A stretch of 5,118 nucleotides of DNA from JBGOUJ01 sp041477005 (lineage in GTDB: Bacteria > Acidobacteriota > Terriglobia > Bryobacterales > JACQDG01): NCBI GenBank assembly GCA_041477005.1, contig JBGOUJ010000571.1, forward strand, positions 1 to 5,118, in the 5' to 3' direction. A program made the position numbers and the translations under genes. Every line of letters begins with the position of its first letter. Within the stretch, counting starts at the first letter, position 1. Positions 1 to 5,118 of the stretch are shown piece by piece. The notes below the pieces were generated by a model, which saw only the letters and a list, made by a program, of their open reading frames with translations, did not search any database and was not told where the DNA came from.

Positions 1-49
1 CGATCAGTCCTGGAAGATAAGACTCGTCAGCGTCGCTTCGCTCCGACCT

Positions 50-91
50 GATCGGCTTCGCCTCGGAATGATCGATCGGCTTCGTCGGAAT
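50..91. repeat. Imperfect direct repeat containing GATCGGCTTCG
   Basis: Two copies lie 4 nt apart: 50-69 and 74-91. Both begin GATCGGCTTCG and end TCGGAAT, differing by a 2-base gap between the two blocks. The core CGGCTTCGCC of the first copy can fold into a small hairpin, and a related CGCTTCGCTCCGA lies just upstream (34-46). On the minus strand the motifs read like the GAAGCCGA and GAAGCGAC words seen in dispersed intergenic repeats of GC-rich bacteria. The function is unknown. Confidence 0.5.
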
Positions 92-150
92 CGCCACTGA
101 GCTACGAGAGCGGGGCTGTGTCTGCGTCATTCAAGTGGCCGTATCACGCC

Positions 151-170
151 CTAGGCGTAGAAGTGCCTAG
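151..170. repeat. Small inverted repeat CTAGGC/GCCTAG
   Basis: CTAGGC (151-156) and GCCTAG (165-170) are perfect inverted copies around an 8-nt loop. A G-U pair could extend the stem to 7 bp on the plus-strand RNA. It is followed by five C residues rather than a T-run, so it does not look like an intrinsic terminator. No gene is close enough to give it a role. Confidence 0.35.
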
Positions 171-566
171 CCCCCGCCATGCCCGGACTGTCCTTTTGAG
201 CCGATAGATCCTGGTAAACGCCCTTCACGAAAGTAGACCCGCCCGACCATCCGAGCCACCCAGCCGACTAGTCAGCGCACTCGGAAACCACCCGGACCAC
301 CACCGCAAGCAAGAGCCGGCTTGCCCCGTCACCGCATCACACGTACGTCGGCTTCTGCATATACATACTAAAAAGATATAGACGCCTCTCGCCCTTCGCT
401 CCCGCCAGTTGCCGCGGCTGCACCACGAGCCACACGGCGGCCTAAGGGTCCTGGCGCCCGCTGCCGCACCACCCTCCCTCCTCGGCCTCCCCCTCCCTGC
501 CATCTTCAGTCAGCGGGCTCGGTCGCGGCCAGGCTCGCCAAGTTATAGACAGCACAAGGGTTCGAC

Positions 567-588
567 TCCGCTGCAAATTTGCAGCGGA
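567..588. repeat. 22-bp perfect palindrome
   Basis: The half-site TCCGCTGCAAA is followed immediately by its exact reverse complement, giving a 22-bp perfect dyad with an AT-rich centre. Such symmetry would suit a dimeric DNA-binding protein or a short hairpin, but there is no promoter or gene start nearby to support an operator. The left flank reads GGTTCGACTCC (559-569), which resembles a tRNA T-loop. The flanking bases do not make a T-stem and no other tRNA arm is visible, so this is not called a tRNA. Confidence 0.45.
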
Positions 589-921
589 AACCCGTCCGCC
601 GGATTGGCACAAAGCCGCAGGGCGCTGTGGCCGAATGACAGCCCGTCCGGAAATTGGCCTAGCAAGACGCAGAAACGCAGGCCTAACCCGGGCTGCATCT
701 CACGAGGCGGCCAGAGAGTCCGGTTCTGGGAGATTAGCGCTCAACCGCAGAAGGCGATTCCTGGCGGTAACAGCCCTTCGCACAACGGGCCGGCCCCCGC
801 GGTCCGGATACGGCGTTCTGGGCGATAGCTCCTGTGACGTCCCCATATCGGAAACTACGCGCAGTACCCGGCAGGGTCGTAAGATCGTGACAGGCAAAAC
901 CTCGGATGCCTTCACAACGCC

Positions 922-1336
922 TCACTCGCCGTCGCGCGCGTTCTTCGCGCCGAAGCAGTACAGCGTTTCCTCCGACCGTACGTAAATGCGGCTCCCGGCG
1001 ATAGCCGGTGAGGCGATCACGGTCTCGTCCAAGTCCCCGGATGACACCATCTCCCAACTCCGGCCCGCCCGGATCACGCTCACCTTACCGTCTTTGCTGA
1101 TGAAGTAAATCTTTCCCTCGCCGGCCACAGGCTGGGCGTAGTATTCCCCGACCGCATTCTTCAGCCGCTCCTCCCGAAGCGGTCGGCCGGTTGCGGGATC
1201 AAACGTGGACAGGATCCCCCCGTTGCGAATCACATAGAGGTTATCCTCATAGAGCAGCGGCGCCGTGACATATGGCAGACCCTTGGTGTGGCGCCAGGCC
1301 ACGTGCGTTCGGCTCGATCGGATAGTCGTTTGGCCG
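922..1336 (-). pseudogene. PQQ-like beta-propeller protein, C-terminal remnant
   Basis: The minus-strand frame 1302-922 encodes about 126 residues typical of the last blades of a PQQ/BamB-type beta-propeller protein. Blade-like segments are PLLYEDNLYVIRNGGILSTFD, residues 16-36; ATGRPLREERL, 37-47; YYAQPVAGEGKIYFISKDGKVSVI, 54-77; and ASPAIAGSRIYVRSEETLYCFG, 97-118. Intact relatives are roughly 400 residues with an export signal, so at least two thirds are missing. The only start in this frame is a GTG at 1302. Just upstream, a different frame (1336-1301) encodes RPNDYPIEPNAR, which reads like the natural continuation before VAWRHTKG and implies a 1-2 base indel near 1301. Further upstream the sequence runs into a short tandem repeat. 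In intact relatives the protein is periplasmic or extracytoplasmic. Recognition of the propeller is firm; the frameshift is inferred. Confidence 0.65.
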
Positions 1337-1345
1337 GGTGTTTAT

Positions 1346-1376
1346 TCTGACTTCTGGCTCCTGACTTCTGTCTTCC
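1346..1376. repeat. Imperfect tandem repeat, TGACTTCTG units
   Basis: TGACTTCTGGCTCC (1348-1361) is followed directly by TGACTTCTGTCTTCC (1362-1376), with a partial extra unit on the left (TTCTG from 1345). Motifs of the type TCTGACTTCTGACTCC occur as dispersed intergenic repeats in a number of GC-rich environmental bacteria; I recall this rather than derive it here. The repeat sits between the broken end of the propeller gene and the ferredoxin gene, which makes it a plausible rearrangement site. Confidence 0.5.
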
Positions 1377-1452
1377 TGTTCTAAAGTTCCGGGCAGGAGG
1401 TCCTGTCACGGCATCGGCAGCAGCAGCATTGACTCCGGGGGCCGAAATCCGT

Positions 1453-1947
1453 ATGATCCGGTGTCAGCGGTTGCCAGTGCCGGAGAAACAACTTGATCGA
1501 CTTGCGCAGCATCCGATTGCGGCCGATCCGGAAATGAGCGCCCAAGGCCAGTCGGGAGAAGAATTGCTCGCGCAGCTTCGGACCATCGCCCAAAACCTGC
1601 ACATCGGCGAGATCCGCCGCCACATCTTCCTGTGCGCCGACCAGACCGAGCCAAAGTGCGCCCCACGCGACGTTTCGCTCGTTTCCTGGAACTATCTGAA
1701 GAAGCGCCTCGCCGAGCTGGGGCTGCTGGGCGGCGAAAGCTGCATCTACCGCACCAAGGCCAATTGCCTGCGCATCTGCGAGCAAGGTCCCATCGCCGTC
1801 GTGTATCCCGAAGGCGTGTGGTATCACCACGTGACGCCGGAGGTGCTGGAGCGGATCATCCAGGAACACCTGATCGGCGGACGGCCGGTCGCGGAGTTCG
1901 TCTTCGCCGTGGGCCCGCTTCCGATCCCGTCCGCGCCTAAGCCGTAA
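1453..1947 (+). CDS. [2Fe-2S] ferredoxin domain protein (thioredoxin-like fold)
   Basis: A protein of about 164 residues from the ATG at 1453. The C-terminal 110 residues match the thioredoxin-like [2Fe-2S] ferredoxin family, a small soluble electron carrier or Fe-S module. The first cysteine pair is in HIFLCADQTEPKC (C61, C69). The second pair is in TKANCLRIC (C105, C109), followed by EQGPIAVVYPEGVWYHHVTPEVLERIIQEHL, the usual end of this fold. These four cysteines are the expected cluster ligands; C97 is extra. Residues 1-50 show no family signal and are partly hydrophilic helix. The start is uncertain: a TTG at 1429 and an ATG at 1534 are in frame. I chose 1453 because of a G-rich stretch (1437-1441) upstream, although no start has a strong ribosome-binding site. 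The dipeptidase gene follows after 32 nt on the same strand, so the two are probably co-transcribed. The physiological redox partner is unknown. Confidence 0.85.
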   Translation: MIRCQRLPVPEKQLDRLAQHPIAADPEMSAQGQSGEELLAQLRTIAQNLHIGEIRRHIFLCADQTEPKCAPRDVSLVSWNYLKKRLAELGLLGGESCIYRTKANCLRICEQGPIAVVYPEGVWYHHVTPEVLERIIQEHLIGGRPVAEFVFAVGPLPIPSAPKP

Positions 1948-1979
1948 GTATTGGTTGAGGAAATCAGCCGAGACGAGAT

Positions 1980-3116
1980 ATGTCCAATCTACTAAGCCGG
2001 AGAGATTTTCTTTCGCACTCGGGCGTGGCCCTGGGCGGCGCATTCGCCGGCGCCGCGCAAAAGGTGGCTGCGGCCGCAAGAGACCCGCACGATTACGTCA
2101 TCGTCGAAGGTCACCGCGATATCTGGGAGCTGAGCGACCGTTTCCGGCTCAAGGACAAGTCGCAGCACTCCCCCATACGAGACTACCTGGCGCCGCGACT
2201 GATCGAAGGCGGCGTGAGCGTGGTCATCATGCCCGCCGGGGGAGACTCCCTGGAGGAGAGGGACGGCCGCGACGCCTTGTTGGAGGGCTCTATGCGGGTG
2301 CTGGACATGCTTCTGGTGGAAATCGAAAAGGCGAGCGGCAAGGCGGCCATCCTCAAGACCAAGGCGGACATTCCGGCAGCGCTGAACAGGAACAAGGTCC
2401 AAGTCTTCCTGGATCTGGAGGGCGGCGGCGCCATCCAGATCGATCCCGAGCCCGGCTACCATGCCGACCGCCGGCTGGCCCTGTTGCGGCACTTCTTCCG
2501 GCTGGGAGTTCGCGGAATGCAGTTGACCCACAACGGTCGCAACATGCTCGGCGAGGGCATCGGGGGCGGCAAGATGGGCGGAAAGCTCTCCGGCTTCGGC
2601 GTGGAAGTGATCCAGGAGATGAACCGCCTGGGCATGATGGTCGGCGTCTCGCACCTGTCGGCAAACGGAGTCCTCCATGCGGCGGAGGTATCCAAAAAGC
2701 CGATCGTTTCCACGCACCAGAACATCAATCCATTCCTGAAAACGCCGCTGGAGCTGCTTCCCGAGGAAGTGAAGGCGATCGCCTCAACCGGCGGGATCGT
2801 GGGCCTGCGGTACATCGCGGGCGTAACCAGTTACAAGCTGCTCGTCGATGAGGTCGAGTCGTTGGTCAAGTCGGTTGGAGTGGAGCACATCGGCGTCGGC
2901 TGGCTGGGACACGACAAGGGGCACCCCGAGGCAGGTTCCGTCCCGGGGTTCGGACCCCAGCGCAACTTCACCGGCGTGGAAGCCCAGAGCATGTACGAGC
3001 ACTGGAGCACGTTCATCCGGATGCTCGCCGAGCGGGGCTTCACCGACCAGCAGATCGGTTCCATCCTGGGCGGCAACTACCTGCGTATCTGGAAAGAGAT
3101 CCTCCCCGCCGCATAG
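1980..3116 (+). CDS. Tat-exported membrane dipeptidase, peptidase family M19
   Basis: A 378-residue zinc-dependent dipeptidase of the renal-dipeptidase (M19) family, which cleaves dipeptides and in bacteria often acts outside the cytoplasm. The N-terminus SRRDFLSHSGVALGGAFAGAA (residues 6-26) is a twin-arginine signal followed by a hydrophobic stretch, so export in a folded state is expected. Visible metal ligands are H45 and D47 (EGHRDIW), E147 (FLDLEGGG), H225 (VGVSHLS) and H246 (IVSTHQN). H184 (QLTHNGRN) and D312 (GHDKG) match the catalytic His and Asp. The family's C-terminal GGNYLRIW is present at 364-371. The substrate-carboxylate arginine expected 11 residues after H246 is L257, which hints at altered specificity. 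The start ATG at 1980 fits the Tat signal; GAG at 1975-1977 is at best a weak ribosome-binding site. It is likely in a unit with the ferredoxin upstream and ends 7 nt before a terminator-like hairpin. Confidence 0.93.
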   Translation: MSNLLSRRDFLSHSGVALGGAFAGAAQKVAAAARDPHDYVIVEGHRDIWELSDRFRLKDKSQHSPIRDYLAPRLIEGGVSVVIMPAGGDSLEERDGRDALLEGSMRVLDMLLVEIEKASGKAAILKTKADIPAALNRNKVQVFLDLEGGGAIQIDPEPGYHADRRLALLRHFFRLGVRGMQLTHNGRNMLGEGIGGGKMGGKLSGFGVEVIQEMNRLGMMVGVSHLSANGVLHAAEVSKKPIVSTHQNINPFLKTPLELLPEEVKAIASTGGIVGLRYIAGVTSYKLLVDEVESLVKSVGVEHIGVGWLGHDKGHPEAGSVPGFGPQRNFTGVEAQSMYEHWSTFIRMLAERGFTDQQIGSILGGNYLRIWKEILPAA

Positions 3117-3123
3117 GCTCCGA

Positions 3124-3217
3124 ATTTGGAACCACAGATGAACACAGATAAACACAGATGAAAACCAGGGTCTTATCTGTGTTTATCTGTGTTCATCTGT
3201 GGTTCCAAATCTTTTTT
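3124..3217 (+). terminator. Long perfect hairpin with T-run, repeat-derived terminator
   Basis: The arms 3124-3159 and 3175-3210 are perfect 36-bp reverse complements around a 15-nt spacer, and are followed by CTTTTTTC (3211-3218). This has the form of an intrinsic terminator on the plus strand, 7 nt after the dipeptidase stop. The minus-strand exit has no T-run, so the signal looks one-directional. Each arm is built from three 10-bp units of the type ACACAGATGA, a repeat known to be dispersed between genes in several environmental phyla. The stem is far longer than a terminator needs, so its primary nature may be a repeat element that now serves as terminator. Confidence 0.75.
3131..3161. 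repeat. Tandem 10-bp units ACACAGATGA, inverted at 3175-3205
   Basis: ACCACAGATGA, ACACAGATAA and ACACAGATGA follow each other with a 10-bp period, and the inverted set lies on the right arm of the hairpin. Translation of the right arm on the plus strand gives FICVHLWF, a string that often appears in spurious hypothetical proteins annotated over this repeat. The open frame that starts at 3158 begins inside it and should not be taken as a gene start. Confidence 0.7.
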
Positions 3218-3250
3218 CTAACCTTTGCTACCCGGGCCGATAAGGGAGAC

Positions 3251-3814
3251 ATGGGCGCGAATGGCGGCCTGATCCCACATCCGAATTTCGGACACCCTCG
3301 CCAAGTCGTGGCGGGTTCTGCGTTGGCCCATCGCGAGCAGCCAAAACAAGTGCATTCCTATCCCTCCCGGCCCGGCGCGTCCTCTATGGCTTTCGCGACA
3401 ATGTTGGGCTTGCTGGAGACCTTGAGGAATCTTCTGCTCTCCGGCCAGGAACCCGCCTCCTTTCTGATCGGCTTGCGGCGCAGTGGCGCGCCCGTGCTGA
3501 TTGCCGGCGCTGAATCGAGCGCCGACCTGCCCCGCCTTCGCAACCAATATGGTGTCCTGGAGTCGGCGTTCCTGGTTGCCGCGCGTCGGACTTCCGGTGG
3601 GACCCTGCTGGAGGTTTCCGATGCCGGCGGCGAGACCGGATACACCTTGGACCAATTCTGCCGCCGGACCGCCTCGGGATCTTACGAGGCGCTGCCTCAC
3701 TGCTGGCGACCGCCCAGCATTGCCAAAGCATCTTCGGCGTACCAGAGCACGTCCGGCTTGATCCCGTACTGGGGATTTCGCAATTCTTCCCTGCTGAACC
3801 ACCGAATCTGCTGA
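3251..3814 (+). CDS. Unassigned ORF, possible gene remnant with antisense tail
   Basis: An open frame of 187 codons from an ATG preceded by AGGGAG at 3243-3248, a good ribosome-binding site position. I do not recognise a family. The middle part (3386-3696) has coding-like composition: about three quarters of codons end in G or C, and GC falls from third to first to second position. It reads MAFATMLGLLETLRNLLL, then a Gly/Ala/Leu-rich segment and QYGVLESAFLVAARR. From 3697 onward the frame is antisense to the Nudix gene, so the final 39 residues are unlikely to be native. Most likely explanations are a decayed or truncated gene that lost its stop, or a chance ORF. There is no signal peptide or clear motif. 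The minus strand of the same stretch also lacks a convincing protein. Confidence 0.3.
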   Translation: MGANGGLIPHPNFGHPRQVVAGSALAHREQPKQVHSYPSRPGASSMAFATMLGLLETLRNLLLSGQEPASFLIGLRRSGAPVLIAGAESSADLPRLRNQYGVLESAFLVAARRTSGGTLLEVSDAGGETGYTLDQFCRRTASGSYEALPHCWRPPSIAKASSAYQSTSGLIPYWGFRNSSLLNHRIC

Positions 3815-4164
3815 TGCTCCCCGGCGCATAACACCGGCTCGCCCGCCTTCCAGCGAGCGTAGTAGATGTTGACCACGTGGCTGTGCGCGTCGGTGATGCG
3901 ATGGATGTTCACGTGGGCCGGCGTGTAGAGCACCCGGACTGTCGCGTCGTCGATCGGCGCCTTGTCGCCCACGATCTCCACTTCCAGGCCGCACTCTTCC
4001 TGGATTTCCCGCAGCAAAGCCTGATCGGAATCCTCCCCGAGCTCGATATGCCCGCCGATGGGAAGCCACTTGTCGAGGACGGTGTGGTAGATCATGAGCA
4101 CCTGGTCCGCCTTCACGATGTAGCAGGCGATGGTGAAATCGACCGCGTAGTGGAGGTGAGCCAA
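3697..4164 (-). CDS. Nudix hydrolase
   Basis: A 155-residue protein with a complete Nudix box at residues 38-60: G38, five residues, E44, seven residues, then REIQEECGL (52-60). The catalytic glutamates of REXXEE (E53, E56, E57) are all present. Family members hydrolyse nucleoside diphosphates linked to another moiety, using Mg or Mn ions; the exact substrate cannot be read from the sequence. The N-terminal strand HYAVDFTIACYIVK and GKWLPIGGHIE-like segment (DKWLPIGGHIE, 31-41) fit a single-domain cytoplasmic enzyme. The start is a TTG at 4164-4162, one base after the thrC stop, with GAGG 10 nt upstream inside the thrC 3' end. No ATG lies upstream in frame before a stop at 4179-4177. Translational coupling to thrC is likely. 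Confidence 0.92.
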   Translation of the reverse strand: MAHLHYAVDFTIACYIVKADQVLMIYHTVLDKWLPIGGHIELGEDSDQALLREIQEECGLEVEIVGDKAPIDDATVRVLYTPAHVNIHRITDAHSHVVNIYYARWKAGEPVLCAGEHQQIRWFSREELRNPQYGIKPDVLWYAEDALAMLGGRQQ

Positions 4165-4165
4165 G

Positions 4166-5118
4166 CTATCTTTGCCTCAACAGGGCCGCGATGCGGCCCG
4201 CGTCGTTGGGGACGACGATCGGCTGATTACCGAAGGTCGATTGCAGCCGGCCGTGAACCGGGGCTTCGAGCTGGCCGGTGTGGTAGCGATAAATATAGTC
4301 GGGGTCCTTGAGGAGGTGGCCGGTCAGGACGGCCACCACGTCGGCGTCCGGGCGCATGGTCCCGGCCGCGGTGAGTTTCTTGATGCCGGCGAGCGTGGCG
4401 GCTGAGGCCGGCTCGCAGCCGATGCCGCAGCGGCCGATTTGGGCCTTGGCATCGGCGATCTCTTGCTCGGTCACTTTCTCGACCAGGCCTCGCGTCGCCT
4501 GGATCTCGTGGATCGCTTTGGGCCAGGAGACCGGCGCGCCGATCTTGATGGCCGTGGCCAGGGTTTCCGGGTGCTCCACGTTGCGGATCGGCCCGCCCTG
4601 GTGGAAGAGATCGTAAAACGGCGCGGCTCCCTCGGCCTGGATCACCGCGAGGCGCGGCAGCCGATCGATCAGTCCAACCTGGTGCAGTTCGCGCAGCGCC
4701 TTGCCGAAGGCGGAGGTGTTGCCGAGGTTGCCGCCCGGCAGGACGATCCAATCCGGCGCCCTCCAGCCGCGCTGCTCGAGCAGCTCGATGATGATCGTCT
4801 TTTGCCCCGCGATGCGAAACGGGTTGACGGAGTTGAGCAGGTAGATGCCTTCCCGCTCGGCCAGCTCGCGAACGAGCGCCAGGATCTGGTCGAAGTTGGC
4901 CTCCACCTGAAAGGTCAGTGCGCCGTATTCGAGCGCCTGCGCCAGCTTGCCGTAGGCGATGTTGCCGTGGGGAAGGAAGATGACGGCCTTGAGGCCGCCG
5001 GCCGCGGCGTAGGCGGCCAGGGAGGCGGAAGTGTTGCCGGTGGAGACGCAGGCCACCATCTCCCTGCCGAGCCGCCGTGCTTGCGCGACGCCGGCGGTCA
5101 TGCCGTTGTCTTTGAACG
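4166..5118 (-). CDS. thrC: Threonine synthase, N-terminus beyond the window
   Basis: Partial gene of 316 visible codons ending at TAG (4168-4166); the start lies past the right edge. Threonine synthase is a PLP enzyme that converts O-phosphohomoserine to threonine and phosphate in the cytoplasm. The visible protein begins FKDNGMTAG, whose Lys (5113-5111) is the expected PLP Schiff-base residue. Counting from the Met at 5101, STGNTSAS (20-27) is the substrate/cofactor loop, PGGNLGNTSAFGKA (122-135) the glycine-rich PLP-phosphate loop, EPASAATLAGIKKL (230-243) the C-terminal PLP-contact segment, and LTGHLLKDPD (259-268) the characteristic ThrC tail. About 80-130 N-terminal residues are missing compared with typical family lengths. 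Cystathionine or serine/threonine dehydratase relatives share the fold, but the tail and overall pattern favour ThrC. The Nudix gene follows one base after the stop. Confidence 0.9.
   Translation of the reverse strand, partial: FKDNGMTAGVAQARRLGREMVACVSTGNTSASLAAYAAAGGLKAVIFLPHGNIAYGKLAQALEYGALTFQVEANFDQILALVRELAEREGIYLLNSVNPFRIAGQKTIIIELLEQRGWRAPDWIVLPGGNLGNTSAFGKALRELHQVGLIDRLPRLAVIQAEGAAPFYDLFHQGGPIRNVEHPETLATAIKIGAPVSWPKAIHEIQATRGLVEKVTEQEIADAKAQIGRCGIGCEPASAATLAGIKKLTAAGTMRPDADVVAVLTGHLLKDPDYIYRYHTGQLEAPVHGRLQSTFGNQPIVVPNDAGRIAALLRQR

Larger units (their letters stand above)
1..921. other. Gene-free stretch of about 920 bp
   Basis: No reading frame here looks like a real protein. The open frames on both strands are rich in Arg, Gly, Pro and Ser, lack recognisable motifs and overlap one another, as expected of chance ORFs in GC-rich DNA. 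I looked for rRNA, tRNA, tmRNA and RNase P signatures and found none convincing. The only structures I can point to are an imperfect direct repeat (50-91), a small hairpin (151-170), a C-rich tract (472-497), a 22-bp palindrome (567-588) and a 10-bp GC palindrome (787-796). It may be degenerate intergenic DNA left by gene decay, or contain an RNA I do not recognise. The adjacent propeller gene is itself broken, which favours decay. Confidence 0.5.

Noticed and set aside
225..503. 92-codon minus-strand open frame in the left end
   Set aside because: Low-complexity Arg/Gly composition, no ribosome-binding site and no recognisable motif.
559..590. Possible tRNA or tmRNA 3' end from GGTTCGACTCC
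   Set aside because: Only two of five T-stem pairs form around the loop, there is no CCA-proximal acceptor stem, and no D or anticodon arm or tmRNA 5' end is visible upstream.
1..921. CRISPR array or transposon ends
   Set aside because: The repeats are too few, irregular and unspaced for CRISPR, and there are no transposase motifs or paired terminal inverted repeats.
1381..2079. Long minus-strand open frame opposite the ferredoxin gene
   Set aside because: It is an antisense shadow of the ferredoxin and the start of the dipeptidase gene; the plus frames have clear family motifs and the minus frame has none.
1992..2717. 241-codon minus-strand open frame opposite the dipeptidase
   Set aside because: It is antisense to a well-recognised M19 gene, His/Gln/Ala-rich and without motifs, so a shadow of GC-rich codon use.
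3158..3250. Gene start with MKTRVLSVFICVHLWF as a signal peptide
   Set aside because: This hydrophobic string is the translation of the dispersed ACACAGATGA repeat in the hairpin's right arm, so it is not evidence of an export signal.
3218..4069. 283-codon minus-strand open frame across the Nudix 3' half and the downstream region
   Set aside because: It overlaps the Nudix gene on the same strand in another frame, is rich in Arg, Gly and Gln, and has no domain. Its last part (DLARVSEIRMWDQAAIRAH) looks somewhat protein-like, but I cannot tie it to a family.

Overview
The window is GC-rich (roughly 60%) bacterial chromosome with protein-coding genes on both strands. It has no phage, plasmid, CRISPR or intact insertion-sequence genes. 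Three things suggest a soil or environmental Acidobacteriota-like genome, possibly an uncultured metagenomic one: a PQQ-type beta-propeller remnant, a Tat-exported M19 dipeptidase, and the dispersed repeat built on ACACAGATGA whose translation reads FICVHLWF. This assignment is an inference from gene content and repeat type; no taxonomic marker gene is present.

Layout, left to right. Positions 1-921 hold no gene I can support, only short repeats, a 22-bp perfect palindrome and a C-rich tract. Positions 922-1336 (minus) carry the C-terminal end of a PQQ-like beta-propeller protein. It appears to be a pseudogene: truncated upstream and probably frameshifted near 1301, next to a small tandem repeat (1346-1376). 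Two plus-strand genes follow, 32 nt apart: a thioredoxin-fold [2Fe-2S] ferredoxin-like protein (about 1453-1947) and a Tat-signal membrane dipeptidase of family M19 (1980-3116). A perfect 36-bp-arm inverted repeat followed by six T residues (3124-3217) lies 7 nt after the dipeptidase stop and probably ends this transcription unit.

Positions 3251-3814 (plus) hold an unassigned open frame whose middle part has coding-like base use but whose last third runs antisense into the next gene, so it is either a decayed gene or a chance ORF. The rest is a leftward pair: threonine synthase (thrC, 4166 to beyond the right edge, so missing its N-terminus) and a Nudix hydrolase (3697-4164) that starts one base after the thrC stop codon.

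Functionally, thrC makes threonine from O-phosphohomoserine and the Nudix protein probably hydrolyses a nucleoside-diphosphate-type substrate. They share a transcript, but no shared pathway is evident. The ferredoxin and exported dipeptidase likewise look co-transcribed without an obvious biochemical link. I see no clear undescribed multi-gene system. The points most worth following up are the M19 active-site substitution, the repeat-associated decay of the propeller gene, the large hairpin, and the gene-free left end.
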